Of a stretch of DNA of 10,949 nt, positions 1-6,504 are shown one piece after another. The stretch spans positions 1 through 10,949 of the forward strand of contig DNJW01000259.1 in NCBI GenBank assembly GCA_003488965.1. The letters run 5' to 3'. Position 1 is the first letter of the stretch. Each line of letters starts with the position of its first letter. The position numbers and the translations under genes are program-made. The notes under the pieces were generated by a model. The model saw only the letters and a list, made by a program, of their open reading frames with translations, ran no database searches and was not told the origin of the DNA. The DNA comes from Lachnospiraceae bacterium. GTDB taxonomy: Bacteria; Bacillota; Clostridia; Lachnospirales; Lachnospiraceae.

Positions 1-1109
1 ATCGGCACCATATCATGAAACATAAATGTCTGATACGGCAATACCCGGATTCCGTCATTTCCTGCCCGCAGCAGATATAAACCAAAATATCCTGCTGCCG
101 CCAGACCAACCGCTATACACCAAAACCTTTTCTGCCTTTTATCCTCAATCTTCATCAGTATTCCTGGAATAAAAAGAATCTGAATCACATTCAGGTAATA
201 CCCTATCCTGGTAATAATGGGCAGGAACGAGCAGCAGGTATAAAGCACCAGCGCACCCAGATTGCAGAAAAAATAAAACCGGTTCTTTCTGCTTCCTTCC
301 ACCGCCTGCTTATAATACAGCAGCGCCAATATCAGTACGCCCAGACACCGTAAAATATTAAACCAGCTGATACCGCCCTCCAGATATTCGGTATCCTCAT
401 AAGACGGATACAAAAACACCACCAGTTTCAAATAAAAATCCTGCAAAAAGAAAAAAGTAGTGCAGAACAATGCCATCAGTCCCAGCTGCCATTTTTTCCA
501 CGCCAGCGCAGCCAGGAAATAAAGCGGAATAACTACCAGCATGGATTTATGAAAAGCAGAGCCCAGCAAAACCAGCAGGATAAACTTCCCCCATTCCTTT
601 TTCAGCACATATTTTACAGAATACAGCGCCATTGCCAGTGCCAGGTAATATCGTACCGTATTAAAGGTGGAAAAATAAAACCCGAATGCCATAAACAGAA
701 AAAAGCTCCATCCAAAGCTGTCGCTCTGTTCATACATGGCCTTTAAAAACAGCCATAAGGTAAAAAAAGCAAATACGGCAAACACAAGCAGAAAATTCTC
801 GCCGCCCGCCAATTCATACAACACAGTCACCAATGCATTGAATCCGGCTTCCGTAGGAACATAACTGTAGGCATCGCATGCAATCAGATGCATAAACTCC
901 ACGTACTTCGCATAATCGTTTCCCACATTCAGCCGGCATGCGGACACGCCGAAAAGTACCGCAAAAATAGAAAACAGACACAGCCCGTTGCAAGCCTGCT
1001 GTCTGCTCACTGTTCCATGGAGGCCTCTGTTTTCCCCATATGGCGGAACCGTCTTTACCAATACCGCCAGCGCAGCCGTTCCTGCTGCGATTAATAAATA
1101 GAAAATCAT
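1..1109 (-). CDS. EpsG-family polysaccharide polymerase, C-terminus cut by the window edge
   Basis: Multi-spanning membrane protein of the EpsG family, thought to polymerise exopolysaccharide repeat units at the outer face of the membrane. I translated 369 codons by hand from the ATG at 1109-1107; the frame stays open to base 1, so only the last few residues are probably missing. It starts with a hydrophobic helix (MIFYLLIAAG). It then carries typical EpsG signatures: an N-terminal VGNDYAKYVEF segment, a central FNTVRYYLALAMALYS helix and a following GSAFHKSML motif, within about ten hydrophobic segments. The family assignment rests on these motifs. The start codon overlaps the stop of the upstream glycosyltransferase (ATGA), which implies translational coupling in the minus-strand operon. 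A classical O-antigen polymerase (Wzy) is the alternative, but the motif set favours EpsG. No flippase is in the window; one may lie beyond base 1. Confidence 0.85.
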   Translation of the reverse strand, partial: MIFYLLIAAGTAALAVLVKTVPPYGENRGLHGTVSRQQACNGLCLFSIFAVLFGVSACRLNVGNDYAKYVEFMHLIACDAYSYVPTEAGFNALVTVLYELAGGENFLLVFAVFAFFTLWLFLKAMYEQSDSFGWSFFLFMAFGFYFSTFNTVRYYLALAMALYSVKYVLKKEWGKFILLVLLGSAFHKSMLVVIPLYFLAALAWKKWQLGLMALFCTTFFFLQDFYLKLVVFLYPSYEDTEYLEGGISWFNILRCLGVLILALLYYKQAVEGSRKNRFYFFCNLGALVLYTCCSFLPIITRIGYYLNVIQILFIPGILMKIEDKRQKRFWCIAVGLAAAGYFGLYLLRAGNDGIRVLPYQTFMFHDMVP

Positions 1110-1891
1110 CCTTTTCCCATACCTTCCCTGATTCCGTCCCGCATCAGTGAATATGCCCGTTTCCATTCTATTTCCCTGCACATTTCCCCCTTATGTGCCA
1201 ACAGAAAGCGAAGGGAAAAAGGCACCGCCATTCTTCCATACAGAAAATGATACAGCACTCCCCTGTCTTTAAAAAATTTATCGTTGTAGCCATGAAACCA
1301 TGTGGACTGCCGTTCCTTCTCTTCCCCGATTACCTCCGGCGAAGCTATGATTCGCATCCCCTTTTTCAGACAGTCCCTAAGAAAAAGGCTGTCCTCCCCA
1401 TTGCTGTACTTCGCTCCTCCGCCGAATAAAAGGGAAAAGCATACATTCGCTCTATGCAGCGCCTCTGTTCTGGCCGCAATGCTGTAAGCCGGATATCTGC
1501 CATAATTGTACCAGCGTATCCTTTTCTCCGTCTCATTCCAGTAAGTTCTCCTTGCCGGAGCCACCCTTACATTAAAGAGAATCATATCCGCCTCTTTATG
1601 CCTGGCAAATGCCGCTTCTATTTTTTTACTATATCCTTTGTCATACACGATGTCTTCGTCTGCAAATACCGAAATCTCGGCTTGAGCCCGCATCAGCGCA
1701 CTGTTCCGGGAAAGCCCCACGCCTCTCTCCTTCAGGCTATAGCATCTGACCGTATGGGACTTATACTCATATTCCTCGTAGCCGAATGCACCGCACTGAT
1801 TGATAATCACCGCATCCGTTTCTATATTCATCCGTTCCGCCAGTGTCCCAGCCTCCTGTCCCACTGCGGATATCAGCATCTGTATTCCCAT
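1106..1891 (-). CDS. GT-A-fold glycosyltransferase (GT2-like), 261 aa
   Basis: Probable cytoplasmic glycosyltransferase adding a sugar to the lipid-linked repeat unit; donor and acceptor cannot be read from sequence. The reading frame is open to 1969, but I place the start at the ATG at 1891-1889. A GGAAGGA ribosome binding site sits about 10 bases upstream, the upstream gene stops at 1914, and the protein then begins MGIQMLISAV, a proper first beta strand. Motifs from that start: a GLSRNSAL segment (about 59-66), an acidic FADED cluster (about 76-80) in the place of the metal-binding DXD, and a GEDSLF motif (about 165-170) matching the late acidic motif of GT2 enzymes. No membrane segment is evident. 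At 261 residues it is compact for GT2, and its N-terminus lacks the usual VDDGS-type nucleotide motif, having AVIINQCG instead. It belongs to the operon and its last codon overlaps the EpsG start. Confidence 0.8.
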   Translation of the reverse strand: MGIQMLISAVGQEAGTLAERMNIETDAVIINQCGAFGYEEYEYKSHTVRCYSLKERGVGLSRNSALMRAQAEISVFADEDIVYDKGYSKKIEAAFARHKEADMILFNVRVAPARRTYWNETEKRIRWYNYGRYPAYSIAARTEALHRANVCFSLLFGGGAKYSNGEDSLFLRDCLKKGMRIIASPEVIGEEKERQSTWFHGYNDKFFKDRGVLYHFLYGRMAVPFSLRFLLAHKGEMCREIEWKRAYSLMRDGIREGMGKG

Positions 1892-1913
1892 GAATCGACC
1901 ATCCTTCCGGCAT

Positions 1914-3080
1914 TCAGCCCCTTCTTCCCAAATAATACATCCGCAAAAAGCTTTCCTTCGCATCCACAATAACTGCCCCCATTACCTTGCAGTCCTGTTT
2001 TTTCAGATTATCCAGCAGCCTTTCTATGGCCTTGCCGTTTCTTCCGGCAAAACGCACTGCCACAATGACGCCGTCCGCTTCCCGCAGCTTCTCATAAATC
2101 CCGGTATCCTCTTCCGGCATTCCATACACTAAATCAGGCATTGCGCCGTCCCGTCCGCCATGGAAACCACCCGCATTCCCATCCGGCCCTGCCGCCTTAT
2201 TTTCTTCTTTCCGCAGACGCCCTGTCAGCTGTTTTATCCTATCGCCTGCCTTCTTTGCATCCTCCATGGAATCCGTACTGACCAGCCCAATTGCTTTCAT
2301 GTTTCTGCCCATATAACAGTAATTTGCAAAAAACTCCCTCTCCAGACTCTTTCGGAATCTTTCAAAAAATTCTTTTGAAGCCCCTTTTGCCGATTCTTCT
2401 TTTTCTTCCGTAAATATCCCGATTACCGGTATCCCGTAACGCTTTTCCACATCTCCTGCCACATAAACTGACCCGTCCATCACATAATAAAAACCGGCCG
2501 CTGCCAGAGAAACAAAAAAAGCAATCACCATTCCCGTTGCCGCCGCCTGCGCCGTCCGGTTATCCCATACAATCTGCCGGGGTTCTTCCGTACTGTATAT
2601 TTCTATGCTGTCAAACAGCGTGTCCGTTTCACCCAGATGCACCAAGGCGGCCTGGGTTGCTTCCATAATCCGTTCTGTCAGTTCCGGAGTATCCGTCGTG
2701 ATGGTAATGGTCAACAGGCGGATATCCGATAAAATTTCCGCCCTAGTTGCACCAATTACCATATTCCTGTCCGTTTCCGGCGGAAGGTTTTCCATCGTGT
2801 AATTTAAAATCGGATCCGTCGCCATCAAATCATTCCACGTATAACCGTTATAGGAAAGTTCGTTAAAATCCTCAGGTTCACAGTTAAAATTCAAATACAT
2901 CTTGGAAATCTGCTCATATTCCCTATTGGCAGGAAACAAAACATGAACCGCCAGATAAATACCGCTGCCAATTACCGCCCCTGCTAAAATGGCAGCCGCA
3001 AAAAACCATATTTTTTTCAGAAAAAGAAGCAAAATCCTCTTTCCGTCGATTCCTTCCTGCATAAACCTTTGATTTTCCAT
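1914..3080 (-). CDS. Wzz-type chain-length protein fused to a degenerate tyrosine-kinase-like domain
   Basis: Polysaccharide co-polymerase expected to control chain length with the EpsG polymerase. Its 388 residues show a transmembrane helix at about 24-48, an extracytoplasmic Wzz-like loop (about 50-172, with a TITTDTPELTERIMEA segment typical of the family's helical stalk), and a second helix at about 176-201. A cytoplasmic tail (about 214-388) follows whose order of elements resembles a CpsD/BY-kinase: RYGIPVIGIF, then KAIGLVSTD where the Walker A strand should be, then ADGVIVAVR and KVMGAVIVDA near the end. The residues after STD are SMEDAKKAG, so the GKS/T of a P-loop is absent. No Walker A' aspartate pair or C-terminal tyrosine cluster is visible either, so I infer a pseudokinase. 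The start is the ATG at 3080, three bases after the previous stop, with GAGGA ten bases upstream inside that gene. Confidence 0.82.
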   Translation of the reverse strand: MENQRFMQEGIDGKRILLLFLKKIWFFAAAILAGAVIGSGIYLAVHVLFPANREYEQISKMYLNFNCEPEDFNELSYNGYTWNDLMATDPILNYTMENLPPETDRNMVIGATRAEILSDIRLLTITITTDTPELTERIMEATQAALVHLGETDTLFDSIEIYSTEEPRQIVWDNRTAQAAATGMVIAFFVSLAAAGFYYVMDGSVYVAGDVEKRYGIPVIGIFTEEKEESAKGASKEFFERFRKSLEREFFANYCYMGRNMKAIGLVSTDSMEDAKKAGDRIKQLTGRLRKEENKAAGPDGNAGGFHGGRDGAMPDLVYGMPEEDTGIYEKLREADGVIVAVRFAGRNGKAIERLLDNLKKQDCKVMGAVIVDAKESFLRMYYLGRRG

Positions 3081-3083
3081 TCC

Positions 3084-4469
3084 TTACTTGTCCTCTTCCT
3101 GTTTCATTGCCGTTATCTGGCTGCTTTCTATGCCTTCCGTGCTTTCCGGCTTAAATAAAATTTTCAATGTCAGCAGCATCAGCTTGATATCCAGCCATAC
3201 TGAATAATTCTCTATATAAGCCAGGTCCAGCTTCAGCTTATCATAAGGCGTCGTATTATATTTCCCATATACCTGGGCATAACCGGCCAGCCCCGCTTTG
3301 ACCTTCATACGGAATACAAACTCCGGCATGTCCTCCACATATTGGGCAATGATTTCCGGCCGTTCCGGCCTTGGACCGATAAAAGACATTTCCCCTTTCA
3401 GAATATTAAAAAGCTGGGGCAGTTCATCGATTCTCACCGCCCTTATAAATTTCCCAACCGGAGTTATGCGGGAATCATTTTTAGCCGCCAGCCTTGCCAC
3501 TCCGTCCTTCTCCGCGTCCACCCGCATACTGCGGAATTTCATAATATAAAATTCCTTCTGGTTCTTTGTGCAGCGCACCTGTTTATACAATACCGGCCCT
3601 CTGTCGTAAAGCTTAATGGCAGCCGCCGTCACAAGCATAATCGGAGAGGTGATAATCACAAGGAGAAGCGCGCATACAATATCAATCAACCGTTTTACTG
3701 CCCGCTGTTCTATCCGCAGGGAATATTCCCTTGTCAGAAAAATCGGCGTATCAAACAAATGCAGCTTTTCCGATCCTTGAACCAGCACATCCGGAATCTT
3801 CGGCATCATATATACTCTGATTGATCTGCCATAACAGAATTTCAGAAGCTTGTTCCTATCCATCGTAGGTATATCCCATAAGACGATGGCATCATATTTT
3901 CCCAGAACTTCCTCCTCAATAGCAGCTATCCCTTCCGAAATATTCATACACCGCGTTACCTTGTACTTATCCTTCCTTGTGGCAAATTTCCCCAGAATAT
4001 CATCTATAGAACGCTCCCCATAAATAAGCAGAAGCTCTCTGGGCGGAAAAAACCTCCGGTAAAAAATATCACACACGTAGGTCCAAATACCGGAAACTGC
4101 CAACTGAACTGCCATCACTCCCAAAATGGGGGCTACCGGTGCTATCCAGTTCCGAAGCAGGGAAATCTGCACATAAGAAATCACATTAACCGCCAAAAGC
4201 GCGAATATCTGGGAAAAATATACCTCCCAGGGCTTTAAATAGCCAATCTTCAGTCCCCCGTATGTGTTTTCAAAAAAGAAAAGAAGTACAAAATAAATGC
4301 CTACGGTAAGGCAATGGCCCCACATATAAAAATTTACTTTGCCGAACTGTGCCAGATAAGGATAATAAACTTCCAGCCAGGCATATACATATACTGCCAT
4401 CTGCATACATAGCCCCATAAAAGACAGCAGCAGCACAACCGCTCTTTTTTTTGATTCCATCTGCTTCAC
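3084..4469 (-). CDS. Polyprenyl-phosphate sugar-1-phosphate transferase (priming enzyme, WbaP/EpsE type)
   Basis: Initiates repeat-unit synthesis by moving a sugar 1-phosphate from a nucleotide sugar to undecaprenyl phosphate at the inner membrane face. Length (461 aa) and layout fit the large two-part family. Four N-terminal helices lie between about 10 and 130, a Rossmann-like middle domain spans about 140-250, a further hydrophobic segment lies at about 262-285, and the catalytic bacterial sugar transferase domain fills the C-terminal half. Visible motifs are KFRSMRVDAE (311-320, with the conserved acidic pair), RIDELPQLFNILKGEMS (346-362), IGPRPERPE (364-372) and KAGLAGYAQVYGKYN (391-405). 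The start is a GTG at 4469-4467: AAGGAG sits five bases upstream, whereas the in-frame ATG three codons on would be about 14 bases away. Which sugar is transferred (glucose, galactose or another) cannot be decided. It lies 15 bases after the preceding GT2 gene. Confidence 0.93.
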   Translation of the reverse strand: MKQMESKKRAVVLLLSFMGLCMQMAVYVYAWLEVYYPYLAQFGKVNFYMWGHCLTVGIYFVLLFFFENTYGGLKIGYLKPWEVYFSQIFALLAVNVISYVQISLLRNWIAPVAPILGVMAVQLAVSGIWTYVCDIFYRRFFPPRELLLIYGERSIDDILGKFATRKDKYKVTRCMNISEGIAAIEEEVLGKYDAIVLWDIPTMDRNKLLKFCYGRSIRVYMMPKIPDVLVQGSEKLHLFDTPIFLTREYSLRIEQRAVKRLIDIVCALLLVIITSPIMLVTAAAIKLYDRGPVLYKQVRCTKNQKEFYIMKFRSMRVDAEKDGVARLAAKNDSRITPVGKFIRAVRIDELPQLFNILKGEMSFIGPRPERPEIIAQYVEDMPEFVFRMKVKAGLAGYAQVYGKYNTTPYDKLKLDLAYIENYSVWLDIKLMLLTLKILFKPESTEGIESSQITAMKQEEDK

Positions 4470-4484
4470 TTTCGCTCCTTTTTC

Positions 4485-5249
4485 TTACATCCGCCGTTTC
4501 ACTGCCCGGACTGCCCATCCTATAAAATTCCATATGCTCTCGGACAGCGGTAATTTTTCTACATTCCGGTAAAGATTCCATATCCGTTTAATCGCTACCA
4601 GCTTATTGGAGGACAGCGATTCCTCAGGGCGCCGGTATACTACATATTCCTCGTCCAGCCCGTAAGCTATGTATCCGCTGCGCAGTATCTTCCACCAGGT
4701 GGCGGTATCCTCGCTGGGCACCTCCGGCATTTTTATCAAATCCTTGCTTATTTTTGTCATGTCAAACATAACGGTACTGGTAAAGATAACCGTTCTTGAC
4801 AGCGCCTCCTTATACGAAAGAGTTGGCGGAACATTGACCCATTGGTTCGTCTCATACCCTTCTTCATCGGCAAACTCATATGCCGTAAACGCAAAAGCAG
4901 CCCCTTTTTCCTCCATAAATTCCAGCTCTTTTTCCAGTTTCTGGGGTCTCCATATATCGTCCGCATCAAGAAAAGCGATATATCTTCCGGATGCATTTTC
5001 GATTCCTGTATTTCTGGCCCGTGCCGCTCCCCCATTCTTTTCCTGTACAATCAGACGGATCCTTTCATCCTCTTTGCACCATTTCTCTATCTTCTCCCTG
5101 CCGTCGTCCGTCGAACCGTCATCCACCAGAATCAGTTCCCAGCAGTTATACGTCTGGCTGCGCACCGTTTGGATTGTTTCATCTATAAATTTCCCGGCAT
5201 TATATACCGGCACAATAATGCTGACTAGCTTGTCTTTCTTTTCTTCCAT
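4485..5249 (-). CDS. GT2 family glycosyltransferase, 254 aa
   Basis: Cytoplasmic, inverting-type glycosyltransferase building the repeat unit; specificity unknown. The start is placed at the ATG at 5249-5247, because a GGAG motif lies five bases upstream and the protein then begins MEEKKDKLVSIIVPVYNAGK. The frame extends up to 5312, but that part runs through a hairpin and has no homologous look. GT2 motifs are complete from this start: VSIIVPVYN (9-17), LVDDGSTDDG (41-50), GGAARARNTG (73-82), FLDADDIW (93-100, metal-binding DXD) and a later SEDTATWWKIL motif that supplies the catalytic-base region. The C-terminus ends WAVRAVKRRM, basic and amphipathic, which may rest on the membrane. It is followed after 15 bases by the priming transferase. 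Confidence 0.9.
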   Translation of the reverse strand: MEEKKDKLVSIIVPVYNAGKFIDETIQTVRSQTYNCWELILVDDGSTDDGREKIEKWCKEDERIRLIVQEKNGGAARARNTGIENASGRYIAFLDADDIWRPQKLEKELEFMEEKGAAFAFTAYEFADEEGYETNQWVNVPPTLSYKEALSRTVIFTSTVMFDMTKISKDLIKMPEVPSEDTATWWKILRSGYIAYGLDEEYVVYRRPEESLSSNKLVAIKRIWNLYRNVEKLPLSESIWNFIGWAVRAVKRRM

Positions 5250-5359
5250 GTTTTCTCCATTCCTGTGCGGCTTTTTGCACATATCAAGTTTGTGGATGCC
5301 GCGCAGACACAAACTTGGGATTGAAAATTTTCATTTTCCAATCTTTTCTCCATTTCATT
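5250..5359 (-). other. 110-base intra-operon spacer with two hairpins and an 11-bp direct repeat
   Basis: This is the only sizeable gap in the operon. It contains a perfect 10-bp inverted repeat, CAAGTTTGTG at 5285-5294 and CACAAACTTG at 5308-5317. The 13-base loop itself can close a further TGC/GCA pairing (5297-5299 with 5303-5305). Next to it is a second, weaker hairpin, GATTG at 5319-5323 with CAATC at 5339-5343, enclosing the 12-base palindrome TGAAAATTTTCA (5322-5333). The sequence TTTTCTCCATT occurs at both ends, 5251-5261 and 5344-5354; the inner copy supplies the ribosome binding site of the GT2 gene. There is no U-run after either stem in the reading direction, so it does not look like an intrinsic terminator. 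An RNA stability or processing element, or a small inserted palindrome, are the readings I favour. Confidence 0.6.
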
Positions 5360-6289
5360 TCAAATTTCTTCCTTTATCAGATAAATCGGCCGTTTTTTAA
5401 CCTCCATATAAGTTTTTGACAAATACTGCCCCACTATACCTAAACAGAATAATTGTACACCGCTGCAAAACAAAATAATGCATACCAAAGAAGGCCAGCC
5501 TGAAGTAGGGTCGCCAAAAGCAAGCTTTCTTACTATGATAAATATAATCATTAAGAAAGCAAAAATACAAAAAAGGATTCCCATAAATGATGCAATCGCC
5601 AGCGGCACCGTGGAAAAAGCGGTAATCCCGTCCAGAGAATAAAGAAACAGCTTCCAGAACGACCACTTTGTCTCTCCCTTTTTCCTTTCCACATTTTCAT
5701 ATTCGAGCCATTTTGTTTCATAGCCTACCCATCCGAAAATCCCCTTTGTAAACCGGTTGTATTCCGCCATAGCCAGTATGGAATCCACCACCTGCCGCTT
5801 CATCAGCCGGTAGTCCCTAGCCCCGTCCACGATTTCCGTCCTTGAAATTTTATTCATCAGACGGTAAAACATCCTGGCAAAAAAAGAACGGATCGGCGGT
5901 TCCCCTTTTCTTGACACCCTTCTCGTTGCTACAGAAGCATAACCTTCGTCTATATACCGGAACATTTCCGGCAGCAGCGACGGCGGATCCTGCAAATCAC
6001 AGTCCATCAGTACAGCATAATCTCCCTTTGCCTTTTGGAAACCGGCATAAATTGCAGCTTCTTTTCCAAAATTTCTCGAAAAAGAAACAAGATGTACCCT
6101 TTTATCCTTTCCGGCCAGCTCCTTTACCTTTTCCGCCGTTTTATCTTTGGATCCGTCGTCCACATATATAATCTCTACATCCAGTTCCCTTTTTTGGAAA
6201 AATGGGGTGTTTTTCATCAATTCTTCATAGAAATCATGAATATTTTCTTCCTCGTTATAGCTGGGAACTATTACACTAAGTAATTCCAT
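5360..6289 (-). CDS. GtrB/YkcC-type polyprenyl-phosphate glycosyltransferase
   Basis: Member of the DPM1/GtrB/ArnC-like GT2 branch, which transfers a sugar (glucose in GtrB) from a nucleotide donor to polyprenyl phosphate, giving a lipid donor for glycosylation outside the membrane. The 309 residues show SVIVPSYNEEENI (5-17), YVDDGSKDKT (42-51), LMDCDLQDPP (94-103), a KGETKWSFWKLF motif (204-215) and two C-terminal helices at about 227-254 and 266-288, all as expected for this branch. It ends in a basic VKKRPIYLIKEEI tail, also typical. The start ATG at 6289 has GAGG six bases upstream. It is the first gene of the minus-strand operon, directly downstream of the AT-rich divergent promoter region, and its natural partner is the GT-C-type protein across that region. 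The sugar is not determinable. Confidence 0.92.
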   Translation of the reverse strand: MELLSVIVPSYNEEENIHDFYEELMKNTPFFQKRELDVEIIYVDDGSKDKTAEKVKELAGKDKRVHLVSFSRNFGKEAAIYAGFQKAKGDYAVLMDCDLQDPPSLLPEMFRYIDEGYASVATRRVSRKGEPPIRSFFARMFYRLMNKISRTEIVDGARDYRLMKRQVVDSILAMAEYNRFTKGIFGWVGYETKWLEYENVERKKGETKWSFWKLFLYSLDGITAFSTVPLAIASFMGILFCIFAFLMIIFIIVRKLAFGDPTSGWPSLVCIILFCSGVQLFCLGIVGQYLSKTYMEVKKRPIYLIKEEI

Positions 6290-6329
6290 TTCTTACCTCA
6301 TTTCTACACTGTTTTTCTGTTAACTCATT

Positions 6330-6338
6330 ATTTTATCA
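6330..6338 (-). promoter_or_regulatory. Candidate extended -10 for the minus-strand operon
   Basis: On the minus strand TGATAAAAT (6338-6330) matches an extended -10 (TG-N-TAAAAT, five of six to TATAAT) about 40 bases ahead of the gtrB start. No good -35 lies at the right distance. An alternative further upstream is TTGCTT, then 18 bases, then TATTAT. Either would give a short leader; the choice is uncertain. Confidence 0.35.
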
Positions 6339-6417
6339 TAGATTGTTGGAAAATAATAGATTAAAATAGCGGATTAAAGCAATCGGCTAAAACAATCAAT
6401 TAATATACTCTTGAGCA

Positions 6418-6446
6418 TTGCACAATCTCATGAAATAGGGTAAAAT
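6418..6446 (+). promoter_or_regulatory. Candidate promoter for the GT-C gene
   Basis: TTGCAC (6418-6423), a 17-base spacer and TAAAAT (6441-6446) fit a sigma-A-type promoter with a weak -35 and a good -10, predicting a leader of roughly 50 bases. The -35 lies inside a small ATTG-CA-CAAT palindrome (6417-6426), so a repressor could compete with polymerase there. This is a motif match only. Confidence 0.4.
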
Positions 6447-6504
6447 TTTCAACAATGGATTTTCTTAATTAATTATAAATTTCCCGAAAGGAATGTGGGG
6501 CTAA

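Larger units (their letters stand above)
6290..6504. promoter_or_regulatory. AT-rich divergent regulatory region
   Basis: The 215 bases separate the divergent gtrB-like and GT-C genes and hold no gene. I counted 45 G+C in the 180 bases 6301-6480 (25%), far below the coding sequence around it. The middle contains three imperfect tandem units of 13-14 bases (6360-6372, 6373-6386, 6387-6399; consensus close to ATTAAAACAATCGG). The motif ACAAT recurs at 6392, 6422 and 6452, exactly 30 bases apart, with an inverted ACAATC copy at 6346-6341. These are observations; that a regulator binds them is inference. Confidence 0.6.

Noticed and set aside
1892..1969. Longer N-terminus for the short glycosyltransferase, starting at 1969.
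   Set aside because: It would overlap the Wzz-like gene by 56 bases; the ATG at 1891 has a better ribosome binding site and starts at the first beta strand.
1454..1972. Plus-strand frame of 172 codons opposite the glycosyltransferase and Wzz-like genes.
   Set aside because: Antisense shadow of a convincing gene; serine-, proline- and histidine-rich without any family motif.
5250..5312. Longer N-terminus for the GT2 protein, starting at 5312.
   Set aside because: The extra 21 residues are encoded by the hairpin spacer and precede a well-placed GGAG plus ATG at 5249.
5225..5353. A 42-codon minus-strand frame starting ATG GAG AAA just after gtrB, through the hairpins and into the GT2 start.
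   Set aside because: It runs through both arms of the inverted repeats, overlaps the GT2 gene out of frame, has no good ribosome binding site of its own and no family look.
4669..5400. Plus-strand frame of 243 codons opposite the GT2 gene.
   Set aside because: Long only because the opposite strand codes; rich in Ser and Phe, no motifs, and covers the hairpin spacer.
5416..5421. Exact TTGACA -35-like hexamer on the plus strand.
   Set aside because: No -10 at 16-18 bases, inside a gene on the other strand, and nothing to transcribe downstream.
6404..6409. TATACT as an alternative -10 for the GT-C gene.
   Set aside because: No -35-like sequence 16-18 bases upstream; the TTGCAC/TAAAAT pair fits better.
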